From Propionibacteriaceae bacterium ZF39 (lineage in GTDB: Bacteria > Actinomycetota > Actinomycetes > Propionibacteriales > Propionibacteriaceae): 64,000 bases of DNA. This document shows, piece by piece, positions 52,474 through 60,926 of the stretch. The notes below the pieces were generated by a model. That model worked only from the letters and a program-made list of their open reading frames with translations, was not told where the DNA came from and did not search any database. Position numbers and translations under genes: made by a program. Within the stretch, counting starts at the first letter, position 1, and the number at the start of each line of letters is the position of its first letter. The stretch covers positions 1,488,001 to 1,552,000 of the forward strand of contig CP154795.1 in NCBI GenBank assembly GCA_039565995.1, in the 5' to 3' direction.

Positions 52474-53315
52474 TGCGCATCTGGCACCAGTCGTTCACCG
52501 TCCTCGGCGATGTCGGGCCCTATCGGGCGGCGCTGCAGCGTCACCTCGATGCGGCCTGCTCGCCGGGCACGACCGTCGACCTGCACGGCATGAAGCCGGG
52601 CACCTATCCGTCGGCATACCCCGGCACCCACATCGGGTACGTCTACCTCAGCGGCCTGCATCGCGAGCAGTTCGTGCAGGCCGCGCTGACCGCAGCCGAT
52701 CAGGGCTATGACGCCGTGTTCATCGCGACCATCCCCGACACCGGATTCGAGGAGGCGCGGTCGCTCGTCGACATCCCCGTGATCGCGTTCGGCAACACGT
52801 CGGTCGCGGTCGCGGCGACGCTCGGCTCGTGCGTCGGCATCGTCAACTTCATCGCCGAGCTCGTGCCGCAGTTGCGCCGCAACATGCGCAACTACGGCTT
52901 CGGCGAGCTGGTCGGGCCGATCGTGCAGGTCGAGGCGGGTTTCAACGACATCATGGCCGCGTACGCCGACCCGCAACCCCTGATCGACGCGTTCACCCGG
53001 GCCGCGCGCCGGGCCATTGCCGAGGGTGCCGATGTCATCGTGCCGGGGGAGGGGCCGCTGAATGTGTTCCTCGCCGACCAGGGCCTCACCCGCGTCGACG
53101 ACGTCCCGGTCATCGACTCGCTCGGCACGTGCCTGCGCATGGCCGAACTCCGCGCCAACCTGCACGCGAGCGGCGGACTGCGGCCCGCGACCACCGGCTT
53201 CTATCACGCCCGGCCCGACCGGGCGCTCGTCGATGCGGCGCGGGACTTCTACCACATCCCTGCCTCGCTGCGCGAGGACGGAATCCCGGGCTCGCTCAGG
53301 GCGGGCGACGCATGA
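52473..53315 (+). CDS. Asp/Glu-racemase-fold protein without the two catalytic cysteines
   Basis: 280 residues, two-lobed fold of the Asp/Glu/hydantoin racemase and maleate isomerase group. The first-lobe active site normally ACFxDPG reads IATIPDTGFEEARSLVD, with Thr86 in place of Cys. The second-lobe site, normally LGCxGM, reads GADVIVPGEGPLN, with Glu193 in place of Cys. Nearby blocks VDIPVIAFGNTSVAVAAT and VDDVPVIDSLGTCLRMAEL keep the family layout. It therefore cannot use the standard two-base cysteine chemistry. ATG 52473 shares one base with the upstream stop; its end overlaps the next gene by 4 bases. Confidence 0.78.
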   Translation: MRIWHQSFTVLGDVGPYRAALQRHLDAACSPGTTVDLHGMKPGTYPSAYPGTHIGYVYLSGLHREQFVQAALTAADQGYDAVFIATIPDTGFEEARSLVDIPVIAFGNTSVAVAATLGSCVGIVNFIAELVPQLRRNMRNYGFGELVGPIVQVEAGFNDIMAAYADPQPLIDAFTRAARRAIAEGADVIVPGEGPLNVFLADQGLTRVDDVPVIDSLGTCLRMAELRANLHASGGLRPATTGFYHARPDRALVDAARDFYHIPASLREDGIPGSLRAGDA

Positions 53316-54640
53316 GCCAGCACGTCGATGTCGCCATCATCGGCGCCGGAGCCGCCGGGGTGATGACCGCGCTCAAGGCCTCGGCAAATGCCGACCTGAC
53401 CATCGCCGTGTTCGAGAAGGACCTCAGGGAGGGTGCCAACGCGGCGATCTCGTCGGGGTCGCTCGCGGCCGGAGGGACCCGCTTTCAGCGCGAGGCCGGC
53501 ATCGAGGACTCGCCCGAGCAGCATGCCGCCGACATCCTGGAACACAGTCGTGACGAGGCCCACGCCGACTTGGTCCACGCCGTCTGCCGCGTGGCGCCGA
53601 CGATGGTGGAGTGGCTGGCGGACGAGCTGGCGTACCCCATTGAGATCGGGCTCAACCTGCCCCGCGCCGGCATGGCTGCGATCCGGCTCCACAGTGATGT
53701 GGGCCGCCAGGGCGGAGTACGCCTCATGCGCCACCTCCGCGATGCCCTCGGCGAGCGCGACAACGTGGCGCTGGTCGACGGCGCCCCGGTGGTCGACCTG
53801 ATCGGCGTGGACCACGTGACCGGGGTGGTGATCGAGCAGAACGGGGTCCGCGAGGAGATCCGGGCGGACACGGTCGTGCTCGCCGGCGATGGGTTCGCCA
53901 ACAACCGTGAGCTGTTCGCGCGGTTCTGCAGTGAGCTGGGCGAGCCCGTCTATGCAGGTGTCAGCACCTCCACCGGCGACGCAGTGCCGTGGCTCGAGGA
54001 GCGCAGAGCGGTCTTCGCCAACATGGGCTCGTGCCTGCGGCACGGGCTGGTTGTGGCCGATCACGGCACGCGCGTGAGCCCGAGCCTGCAGTTCTATGGC
54101 GCGGTCTGGATCAACACCGACGGCGAACGGTTCGCCGACGAGGAGTCGATCGGCTATTCCCCGCTCGCGGGAGTGCTCTTCGACCAGCCGGGCAAGCGCG
54201 CCCTCATGGTCTGGGACGACGAGGCCATGGCCATCACGCAGGAATCCGAGCTGATGCGGGAATCGATCGCGGCCGGTGCGTTCGGGCGGGCGCGGGATGT
54301 GACCGAACTGGCCGAGCGCAGCCGGATCGACGCCAAGAAGCTGGAGACGGCGCTCGTGGCCGCTCCCGGACGCCGGCAGCTCTCGGCGCCCTATCACTGG
54401 GCCTGGCTGACCCACGGCGTACTCACCACCCAGGGCGGCTGCGAGATCGACACGCTGGGTCGGGTCTTGCGCGACGACGGTACGCCGATCCCCGGCCTCC
54501 GGGCCGCCGGGGGCACGGCCGTCGGCATCTCGGGGCCCAACAGCGACGGCTACATGTCCGGCAACGGGCTCCTCGCCGCGTTCGGCATGGGCTGGATCAT
54601 CGGCGATGACCTGGCCGCGGCGGGCGTACGCCGGGCCTGA
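53312..54640 (+). CDS. FAD-binding dehydrogenase (3 of 3)
   Basis: 442 residues, FAD_binding_2 family. Features are VDVAIIGAGAAGVMTALKAS, the loop ANAAISSGSLAAGGTRFQRE, RQGGVRLMRHLRDAL, ADTVVLAGDGFANNRELF and the C-terminal PGLRAAGGTAVGISGPNSDG followed by GNGLLAAFGMGWIIGDDLA. The sequence is clearly diverged from the two paralogues upstream, so this is not a recent duplication. Likely a desaturase or reductase for a carboxylate or ketone. It overlaps the racemase-fold gene by 4 bases and ends the overlapping run; 103 bases separate it from the dioxygenase gene. Confidence 0.83.
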   Translation: MSQHVDVAIIGAGAAGVMTALKASANADLTIAVFEKDLREGANAAISSGSLAAGGTRFQREAGIEDSPEQHAADILEHSRDEAHADLVHAVCRVAPTMVEWLADELAYPIEIGLNLPRAGMAAIRLHSDVGRQGGVRLMRHLRDALGERDNVALVDGAPVVDLIGVDHVTGVVIEQNGVREEIRADTVVLAGDGFANNRELFARFCSELGEPVYAGVSTSTGDAVPWLEERRAVFANMGSCLRHGLVVADHGTRVSPSLQFYGAVWINTDGERFADEESIGYSPLAGVLFDQPGKRALMVWDDEAMAITQESELMRESIAAGAFGRARDVTELAERSRIDAKKLETALVAAPGRRQLSAPYHWAWLTHGVLTTQGGCEIDTLGRVLRDDGTPIPGLRAAGGTAVGISGPNSDGYMSGNGLLAAFGMGWIIGDDLAAAGVRRA

Positions 54641-54743
54641 GCAGCGAATCACCGACCGGTTCCGGCATCTGGCACGGGAGGGTTCAGCCGGGACGGGTGA
54701 AACAGGGACAGTGGGACCACCACGAACCACGGAAGGACAGGGC

Positions 54744-55682
54744 ATGGCAGCAGCGGTCAAGAGCTTGGGCTACGTGAGGGTCGAGACGACCGACCTGGAG
54801 CAGTGGCGACACTTCGGGGCCGACCTGTGCGGCTTCCAGGTCGCCGAGGACACCGAGGAGCACCTCGCTCTGCGCATGGACAACAAGGCGTTCCGGTGGT
54901 GGGTCAACAAAGGCGAGCAGGAGAAGCTCACGGCCCTGGGATTCGAGGTGGCCACCAAGGAGGATCTCGCCGAACTCACCGAGCGTGTCCGCGAGGCCGG
55001 CTATGAGGTCACCGTGCACACGCGGGAGATGGCCCGCAGCCGGTCGCTCACCGAGTTCGTCAGCTTCACCGATCCCGACGGAGTCGTCGACATCCACCTC
55101 TTTCTGGGCATGGATGACGCCATGACGCCGTTCGCGTCGCCCAACGGCACGGTCTTCCTGACCGGTGATGGTGGCCTCGGGCACGCCTTCCAGCTGGTGG
55201 GCGATCCGGATGCCTATCGCAGGCTCTATGTCGAGATCCTCGGCTTCAAGGTCAGCGATTGGATCGACATGGCCATGGGCCCGACGCCGGAGGCCCCGCA
55301 GATCGAACTCAACTTCCTGCACTGCAATCCCCGTCACCACACGTTCGCCTATGGGCAGATTCCGAACGGGCCGAAGTTGGTGGGCCACATCATGGTCGAG
55401 ACGACGGATATCGACGCGGTGGGCCGGGCGTACGACAAGGTCGTGAAAGACAAGGCAGCGCCGCTCGTGCTCACGTTCGGCAAGCACAGCAACGACAAGA
55501 TGCTGTCGTTCTATATGAACTCGCCGTCAGGCTTCCAGGTCGAGTTCGGCACCGGTGGCGTGCTCATCGATGACGAGAAGTGGACCCCGGCGCGCTACAA
55601 CGCGCCGCAGTACTGGGGTCACGTCCGCCAGTCGGGCGAGCCGCCGAAGGACCCGGTCGACCGGGCCCAGGCAGCCGGCTGA
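54744..55682 (+). CDS. Extradiol dioxygenase, two-module VOC fold (BphC/HsaC type)
   Basis: 312 residues. Two VOC modules are visible; the second holds the Fe(II) ligands His147 (GLGHAFQLV), His215 (GHIMVETTD) and Glu267 (FQVEFGTGG). The conserved catalytic His198 or His199 (NPRHHTFAY) and Tyr257 (SFYMNSPSGF) are also present, at spacings like BphC. The enzyme should cleave a catechol ring next to the hydroxyls. GGAAGGACAGG precedes ATG 54744. It implies that the cluster handles, or once handled, an aromatic diol. A strong hairpin follows the stop. Confidence 0.88.
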   Translation: MAAAVKSLGYVRVETTDLEQWRHFGADLCGFQVAEDTEEHLALRMDNKAFRWWVNKGEQEKLTALGFEVATKEDLAELTERVREAGYEVTVHTREMARSRSLTEFVSFTDPDGVVDIHLFLGMDDAMTPFASPNGTVFLTGDGGLGHAFQLVGDPDAYRRLYVEILGFKVSDWIDMAMGPTPEAPQIELNFLHCNPRHHTFAYGQIPNGPKLVGHIMVETTDIDAVGRAYDKVVKDKAAPLVLTFGKHSNDKMLSFYMNSPSGFQVEFGTGGVLIDDEKWTPARYNAPQYWGHVRQSGEPPKDPVDRAQAAG

Positions 55683-55702
55683 CCGGCCCACCGGAACCAG
55701 GG

Positions 55703-55740
55703 ACGAAGCACCCCGTGCCAGGTGGCGCGGGGTGCTTCGT
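55703..55740. terminator. Bidirectional hairpin between dioxygenase and yhhQ
   Basis: ACGAAGCACCCCGTGCC (55703-55719) pairs with GGCGCGGGGTGCTTCGT (55724-55740), 16 Watson-Crick pairs and one G-U, with a 4-base loop AGGT. It sits between two convergent genes. No T-run follows on either strand. Confidence 0.75.
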
Positions 55741-55757
55741 GTTCGGGGTGGGACGGC

Positions 55758-56447
55758 CTACTCGGCGAGTGCTGCCTGGTAGGTCGGTTCGTTCTTCTTG
55801 AGCCAGCGGATGAACAGCGCCGTGAGCGGCATGACGGCGTACTGCACGAGGACCTTGTAGAGGAACCCGAAGAACGTGTAGTTCGCCCACTGGCCGACCG
55901 AGGTGATGCCGATCGCCGTGGCGGCGATGGTGCAGAACACGAGGGTGTCGACGAACTCGCCGACACCGGTGGAGCTGGCCATGCGGGCGTACAGACCGCG
56001 CTCGCGGGAGCGCTTCTTCATCCAGCCCATGACCAGGGTGTTGAGGTTCTGGCCGGCCAGGAAGCCGAGGACGCTCGCCAGGACGATCTGCCAGACCGGC
56101 CCGAGGGCGCCCTCGAGCGCTGCCTGCTTCGCGATGCCGTAGTCGTCGTCGAAGCCCGGGAGCGCGATGATCACCCAGTAGGCGAGGACCGCGAGGATGC
56201 TCGCGGCGAAGCCGGTGAAGATCGCCCGGCGGGCTGCCCGGCCGCCATAGACCTCGCTGATGACGTCGCCGCAGATGTACGCCAGCGGGAACAGGAAGAA
56301 GCCGCCATCGGTGATGATCGGGCCGAACACGACGCCCTTGGCGCCGCCGATATTGGACAGGACGACCACGACGCACATGAGGGCGACGAGCGTCGCATAG
56401 TGACCCGTGCCGATCCGGGCGTACGCAAGGGGTTGCAGCGATTTCAC
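55758..56447 (-). CDS. yhhQ: Queuosine precursor transporter
   Basis: 229 residues with six membrane segments, of the YhhQ/DUF165 (VUT) family. Characteristic are VVLSNIGGAKGV, ITDGGFFLFPLAYICGDVIS with EVYGGRAARRAIF, LGFLAGQNLNTLVMGWMKKR and SSTGVGEFVDTLVFC. It imports preQ0, preQ1 or queuine for Tgt. GTG 56447 follows a TAGACT hexamer by 8 bases, so the mRNA is nearly leaderless and carries no riboswitch. In many genomes it lies beside tgt; here the 47261-55682 cluster separates them. Confidence 0.92.
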   Translation of the reverse strand: MKSLQPLAYARIGTGHYATLVALMCVVVVLSNIGGAKGVVFGPIITDGGFFLFPLAYICGDVISEVYGGRAARRAIFTGFAASILAVLAYWVIIALPGFDDDYGIAKQAALEGALGPVWQIVLASVLGFLAGQNLNTLVMGWMKKRSRERGLYARMASSTGVGEFVDTLVFCTIAATAIGITSVGQWANYTFFGFLYKVLVQYAVMPLTALFIRWLKKNEPTYQAALAE

Positions 56448-56455
56448 GAGCGGGG

Positions 56456-56461
56456 AGTCTA
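56456..56461 (-). promoter_or_regulatory. Putative -10 hexamer (TAGACT) of yhhQ
   Basis: On the minus strand TAGACT is followed by 8 bases and GTG 56447. Confidence 0.45.
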
Positions 56462-56541
56462 GGTGGCCGGACGCGTCTGTGCGCGCGAGGTGCGTCTGGT
56501 GATCGCGGGACGTGCCGATGGGCGTACGCCGGCGCGCGACC

Positions 56542-57654
56542 TCACGGCCCCGGTGGTTGGCGGCGGGCGACGGGATAACGCCGGGTCATCTCGTCCAACG
56601 CGTCGGCCTCGCCCTCTTCGTGGGGCGGTGACCAGAGCGTGAGGCAACAGTCACGGGCCAGCGCGTCCATCGGCCAGGCCAATTCGTGTCGGCTCAGTTC
56701 GCGGACGTCCAGCCAGCGGGTGCCCTGTTCGAGGCCGATGAGTGCTCCGGCGAGTGCTGCGACGGCGTGGGGGTCACCGGCGCTCACCGCCAGGGCCCGG
56801 ACCTCGGCCGGCCGGGCATCGCGCGCGTGCCGGGCGAGGTAGAGGGCACCCGCGAGGACCGACGCCGCGGTGGGTTCAGCCGCGAGTTCGGCGAGGCGAG
56901 CCGGGGACCAGTCGTGGACATCGTCGACGGCCGGCACAAGCTGGTCGAGCAGGGGATGGGTGGGCGAGAGATCGGCCAGCCAGCGGACGGCCGGCAAGGG
57001 GTCGAACGTCACCCAGGGTCCGGACTGATACACCTGCGCGAGGTGCCCACCGGCCATGATTCCCAGCACGAGCGCCGTGCTCCAGGCCTCGGGGTGGCCG
57101 TGGGTCAATCCGGCGGCTGCGGCACACCACGCTCCCATGCGATCCGGGTTCACGATGATCGCGCAGGCGGCCATGGCCAACACTCGCGGTAGGGCGGAGG
57201 GGCCGCGGCAGTCATTGCCGGCCAGTGATTTGGCGAGAAGCAACTCGGCCAGGGCGACATCCTCGACCGGTGTGGGGCCGCGATCGACCTCGAGAGCGGG
57301 CAGCTCGGCCAGCCACCCGTCCAGCAGTTCCTGTCGCGGCAGGTCGCGGCTGCAGGCCCCCCACCGCAGCAGCGCCTCCCGCAGATAGGGCAGGGGAGTG
57401 GGGCGTTCGAAGGAGTCGGGCGAGAGCACGTGACCGGATGCTCGCATCGACAGGTGATAACGGACCAGCCCGTCGAGCGTCCAGCACACCTGGTGCATGG
57501 CCGGCCCGGAATTCAGGAGTCCTGGGCCGGGGTTGCGAACGTCGCCGAGCATCATGCCGAGCATCAGTCCCCGGAAGCTGTTCGTGAAGGCCTCCGGGAA
57601 ACCTGTCGGCGGCGCTGCACCGAGCCCGCTGGGGTCGCGGTCGTCCCCACCCAT
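56542..57654 (-). CDS. ADP-ribosylglycohydrolase-fold protein with degenerate metal site
   Basis: 370 residues. The helical ARH fold is recognisable from FRGLMLGMMLGDV (27-39), GLTHGHPEAWSTALVLG (182-198) and GDPHAVAALAGALIG (293-307). In active ARH enzymes the last motif is GDTDT and an early TDDT lies near the N-terminus; together they bind two Mg ions. Here the last reads GDPHAVA, and the early site reads HQVCWTLDG, so nearly all metal aspartates are missing. It is probably not a Mg-dependent hydrolase but a binding or regulatory protein. It is divergent from purU with 155 bases between starts. Confidence 0.78.
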   Translation of the reverse strand: MGGDDRDPSGLGAAPPTGFPEAFTNSFRGLMLGMMLGDVRNPGPGLLNSGPAMHQVCWTLDGLVRYHLSMRASGHVLSPDSFERPTPLPYLREALLRWGACSRDLPRQELLDGWLAELPALEVDRGPTPVEDVALAELLLAKSLAGNDCRGPSALPRVLAMAACAIIVNPDRMGAWCAAAAGLTHGHPEAWSTALVLGIMAGGHLAQVYQSGPWVTFDPLPAVRWLADLSPTHPLLDQLVPAVDDVHDWSPARLAELAAEPTAASVLAGALYLARHARDARPAEVRALAVSAGDPHAVAALAGALIGLEQGTRWLDVRELSRHELAWPMDALARDCCLTLWSPPHEEGEADALDEMTRRYPVARRQPPGP

Positions 57655-57809
57655 GCCGACAAAAGTAGTTCCATCTCCCGACTGCGGCAGCCGAACGCGG
57701 ATTCTCTCAGCTGGGTCTTATGGGTTTTACCGGATTTTCCGGGGACGCCTGCCGGCCGGGGCTCCGGGGTGACAGGATTCGAAGAGGGATCGATCATGAG
57801 GAGCCGAAG

Positions 57810-58715
57810 ATGACCATTCTGACCGGAGCCAACCGCAGGGCCGAGCAGTCGATCAGTCCTGAAGAAGGCCGCATCGTCATGCATTGTGCCGACCGCCCCG
57901 GAGTAGTGGCCGCCGTCTCCACCTTCCTGGCCGATGCCGGCGCCAACATCATCGAGTCGGACCAGACCACCACCGACCCCGACGGCGGCCCGATCTTTCT
58001 GCGGGTCGTCTTCCGCGTGGCCGACCTGGCTGCTCGCATCGACGAGCTCCGCGAGGAGTTCGCGATCCGCGTGGTCGAACCGTTCGCAGTCGAAGAATGG
58101 CGCATCACCCAGGCAGCCGTCGGCAAGCGGGTCGCCGTCATGGTGTCGAAATATGACCACTGCCTCATGGAATTGCTGTGGCGTTGGCGCCGAGGTGAGC
58201 TGCCGGTCAATATCGGCCTGGTCATCTCCAACCATCCGGATCTCGGCCCCGAAGTCAGGTCATTCGGGTTGCCCTTCGTGCACATTCCCGTCACCAAGGA
58301 CAACAAGGAGTCCGCGGAGAACGAGCAGATCCGGCTGTTGAAGGACAACTTCGATGTGGTCGTGATGGCCCGCTATATGCAGATCCTGTCCAACCGGTTC
58401 CTGCGGGAAGTCGGCTGCCCGGTGATCAACATTCATCACTCCTTCCTGCCGGCCTTCATCGGTGCCTCGCCCTATCTCCAGGCCCATTCGCGTGGGGTGA
58501 AGCTGATCGGTGCGACTGCTCACTATGCGACCGAGGACCTGGACGAAGGCCCGATCATCGAACAGGACGTCGCCCGGGTGAACCATGACGACAACGTCGC
58601 GGCCCTGCAGCGGCGCGGTGCCGATATCGAGCGGGCCGTTTTCCTTCGCGCCGTGCAATGGCACTGTGAGGATCGCGTCCTGCGGCGCGGGAACACCACG
58701 GTGGTGTTCAACTGA
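57810..58715 (+). CDS. purU: Formyltetrahydrofolate deformylase
   Basis: 301 residues. The N-terminal ACT domain reads VMHCADRPGVVAAVSTFLAD and GANIIESDQTT. The formyltransferase-type domain has ISNHPDLGPEV, the catalytic segment VINIHHSFLPAFIGASPY and IGATAHYATEDLDEGPIIEQ, which carry the Asn, His and Asp of the active site. It releases formate from 10-formyl-THF and balances one-carbon pools. ATG 57810 has GAGGAG 7 bases upstream. Confidence 0.94.
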   Translation: MTILTGANRRAEQSISPEEGRIVMHCADRPGVVAAVSTFLADAGANIIESDQTTTDPDGGPIFLRVVFRVADLAARIDELREEFAIRVVEPFAVEEWRITQAAVGKRVAVMVSKYDHCLMELLWRWRRGELPVNIGLVISNHPDLGPEVRSFGLPFVHIPVTKDNKESAENEQIRLLKDNFDVVVMARYMQILSNRFLREVGCPVINIHHSFLPAFIGASPYLQAHSRGVKLIGATAHYATEDLDEGPIIEQDVARVNHDDNVAALQRRGADIERAVFLRAVQWHCEDRVLRRGNTTVVFN

Positions 58716-58767
58716 TCCTGGGCTCGGTGCGTGCTGCACCGCTGCGTCGAGACCCTCCCTTGTGCGT

Positions 58768-58817
58768 CGAGACCCCTGCTCGAGCAGGGGTCTCGCGTCA
58801 GCGCGGGGTGTCTCGCG
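58768..58817. repeat. Palindrome and 48-bp dispersed repeat, copy 2
   Basis: CGAGACCCCTGCTC (58768-58781) followed directly by its complement GAGCAGGGGTCTCG (58782-58795) forms a perfect 28-bp palindrome. The block 58770-58817 aligns to 44345-44392. It lies 52 bases after purU and may also end its transcript. The rest of the 189-bp gap shows no gene. Confidence 0.65.
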
Positions 58818-58904
58818 AAGGGAAGTTGGTCGAGCGCCGGCCCTGCGGCCAACACCACATCCGCATGGGCTGACCTTTCGCACCGACGGTGGCAACATGG
58901 GGAC

Positions 58905-59363
58905 ATGAGCACCGACAACGATCAGATCATCGACGAAATGGTCCCCGATGGGTCCGAACAACTCGATCAGATCGAGTCGGATCGAAGCCTGATCGATCGT
59001 GGGCTGCGCGATCCGATGGAGGAGGGCTATGTCCCTCCCGACGACTGGTCGGTTGCGGAGGGGTTCGGCAACACCGCGGCAGAGATGCGTGAGGGCGAAA
59101 CACTCGAGCAGCGCATCAAGCAGGAGGTCCCGGATGTCACCGATGACCCCGACAAGGAAGTCGACACGGAAGACCTCGACGACAAAGAAGTCGGGCATCG
59201 TCGGGCCGGGCGGCTGGTGGATGCCAACCACGGCTATCCCGGGGTGGACAACGAACCCCGTCTGATCGGTGAGGACGTCGGCATCGACGGTGCCGGTGCC
59301 AGTGCCGAAGAGGCCGCCATGCACATCATCGACGAGGACGAGATCGACCGCGACGACGACTGA
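58905..59363 (+). CDS. DUF5709 family acidic protein
   Basis: 152 residues, strongly acidic. It matches the actinobacterial DUF5709 layout: YVPPDDWSVAEGFGNTAAEM, GETLEQRIKQEVPDV, AGRLVDANHGYPGVDNEP, DVGIDGAGASAEEAAMHII and an Asp-rich C-terminus. No hydrophobic segment occurs, and much of it is probably disordered. The function is unknown; such proteins are small, abundant and soluble. ATG 58905 begins the acidic run; no clear ribosome site is seen. Confidence 0.82.
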   Translation: MSTDNDQIIDEMVPDGSEQLDQIESDRSLIDRGLRDPMEEGYVPPDDWSVAEGFGNTAAEMREGETLEQRIKQEVPDVTDDPDKEVDTEDLDDKEVGHRRAGRLVDANHGYPGVDNEPRLIGEDVGIDGAGASAEEAAMHIIDEDEIDRDDD

Positions 59364-59398
59364 CTGCGCGTACGCCGCCCGGCGCGACCGGTCTGCGG

Positions 59399-59764
59399 TC
59401 AGCTCAACTTGAAGTGATTGGCGAGTTCGATCGGGTTCATGCGCATGAGGCGATAGTCGAGCAGGATGAGTTCCTCACTCGTGTGATCCGAGCCGCGCAC
59501 GCGGGTCGACGCAGCCAGCGCCCGTTGCCAGATGAGGATGCTCCGGGCCTCGCAGATCTCCACGGGCATGATCTCCGACGTGTTCAACCCCAGGAACGTC
59601 GGGCCCTTCTCGGCGCACATATTCCGAAGCACCGTTTCGAGCGTGTTGCGGGGCGTGGTCGGTCGATGGGCGAAGCAGGCCAGGAACGTGTCGGCGGCAA
59701 GGCGGTAGGGATCCGCGTTCACCATGTGCTCGAAGGTCTGGAAGAGAAAGTTCAACGTGATCAC
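59399..59764 (-). CDS. Hypothetical protein divergent from phoH
   Basis: 121 residues from GTG 59764; an earlier in-frame start at 59818 would add an arginine- and proline-rich tail that looks unnatural. The core reads LNFLFQTFEHMVNADPYRLA, TPRNTLETVLRNMCAEKG, SEIMPVEICEARSILIWQRA and LILLDYRLMRMNPIELANHF. It appears mostly helical and soluble. I do not recognise the family. Codon choice is like neighbouring genes, so it is probably native. It is convergent with DUF5709 and divergent from phoH. Confidence 0.5.
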   Translation of the reverse strand: MITLNFLFQTFEHMVNADPYRLAADTFLACFAHRPTTPRNTLETVLRNMCAEKGPTFLGLNTSEIMPVEICEARSILIWQRALAASTRVRGSDHTSEELILLDYRLMRMNPIELANHFKLS

Positions 59765-59885
59765 CTCGCAGCCCAGTCTGCCCGGCGTACGCCCGGGAGC
59801 TCGTCCGGGTGAACGCACCGCCTGACTATCCGGGTGCTCTTGTCAGGCGAGGTCATTACACTGTGATGGCAATAGCCGCAGGACC

Positions 59886-60926
59886 TTGGAGGACCCCATC
59901 AGACCGCAACAGTTGGATCGACCCGGTTTCTCCGGCGAGCCCGGCTCCCGACAGATCACGATCCCGGCCAGCATCGACATGGTCAACATCCTCGGCCCGG
60001 CCGACGCGTTCCTGCGCATCCTCGAGAAAGAACTCGATGCCGACATCCACGTCCGCGGCAACCAGATCACCCTGACCGGTGATCCGGACGCGCTCGCGCT
60101 GGGTGCCGACGTGCTCACCGAGATGGTGACCGTGATCCGCACCGGTCAGGGCCTCACAGCCGATGCGGTCGAACGCATCGTCGCCATGATGCGTGCCCAC
60201 ACCGATGAGCGTCCCGCCGAGGTGCTGACGGCAAACATCCTGTCCAGCCGCGGGAAGACCATCCGGCCCAAGACGCTCAACCAGAAGCGCTACGTGGACG
60301 CCATCGATGCCCACACGGTCGTCTTCGGCGTCGGCCCGGCCGGCACCGGCAAGACCTACCTCGCCATGGCGAAAGCCGTCCAGGCCCTGCAGAACAAGGA
60401 CGTCAACCGCATCATCCTGACCCGTCCGGCGGTCGAGGCGGGGGAGCGGCTCGGCTTCCTGCCCGGCACGCTGAGCGACAAGATCGACCCCTACCTGCGC
60501 CCGCTCTATGACGCCCTCCACGACATGATGGACCCGGAAGCCATCCCGCGCCTGCTGACGGCGGGCACGATCGAGGTCGCGCCGCTGGCGTACATGCGGG
60601 GTCGCACGCTCAACGATGCGTTCATCATCCTCGACGAGGCCCAGAACACGTCGATGGAGCAGATGAAGATGTTCCTGACCCGGCTGGGCTTCAACTCCCG
60701 CATGGTCGTGACGGGTGACGTCACCCAGGTCGACCTGCCCGGGGGACAGAAGAGCGGCCTGCGCGAAGTGCGCAGCATCCTTGACGGCGTCGAGGACATC
60801 TCGTTCTGCCAGCTGACGAACCACGATGTGGTCCGCCACAAGCTCGTCGGGCGCATCGTGGCGGCCTACGACCGCTACGAGTCCGTGGAGAATGCCCGCG
60901 ACGACCGTCGGGGTGGCCGCCGATGA
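59886..60926 (+). CDS. phoH: PhoH-family ATPase
   Basis: 346 residues. An N-terminal KH-like part (about 25-100) precedes the ATPase. Walker A is FGVGPAGTGKTYLAMAKAV near residue 153, Walker B is FIILDEAQNTSMEQMKMFL, and VVTGDVTQVDLPGG follows. The family is linked to RNA metabolism and, with YbeY, rRNA maturation. The start is TTG 59886; no other start fits the conserved N-terminus well. Its 3' end overlaps ybeY by 4 bases. Confidence 0.93.
   Translation: MEDPIRPQQLDRPGFSGEPGSRQITIPASIDMVNILGPADAFLRILEKELDADIHVRGNQITLTGDPDALALGADVLTEMVTVIRTGQGLTADAVERIVAMMRAHTDERPAEVLTANILSSRGKTIRPKTLNQKRYVDAIDAHTVVFGVGPAGTGKTYLAMAKAVQALQNKDVNRIILTRPAVEAGERLGFLPGTLSDKIDPYLRPLYDALHDMMDPEAIPRLLTAGTIEVAPLAYMRGRTLNDAFIILDEAQNTSMEQMKMFLTRLGFNSRMVVTGDVTQVDLPGGQKSGLREVRSILDGVEDISFCQLTNHDVVRHKLVGRIVAAYDRYESVENARDDRRGGRR

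Noticed and set aside
59840-59862. phoH promoter TTGTCA/TACACT
   Set aside because: The spacer is only 11 bases, too short for a normal -35/-10 pair, so it is not listed as a feature.
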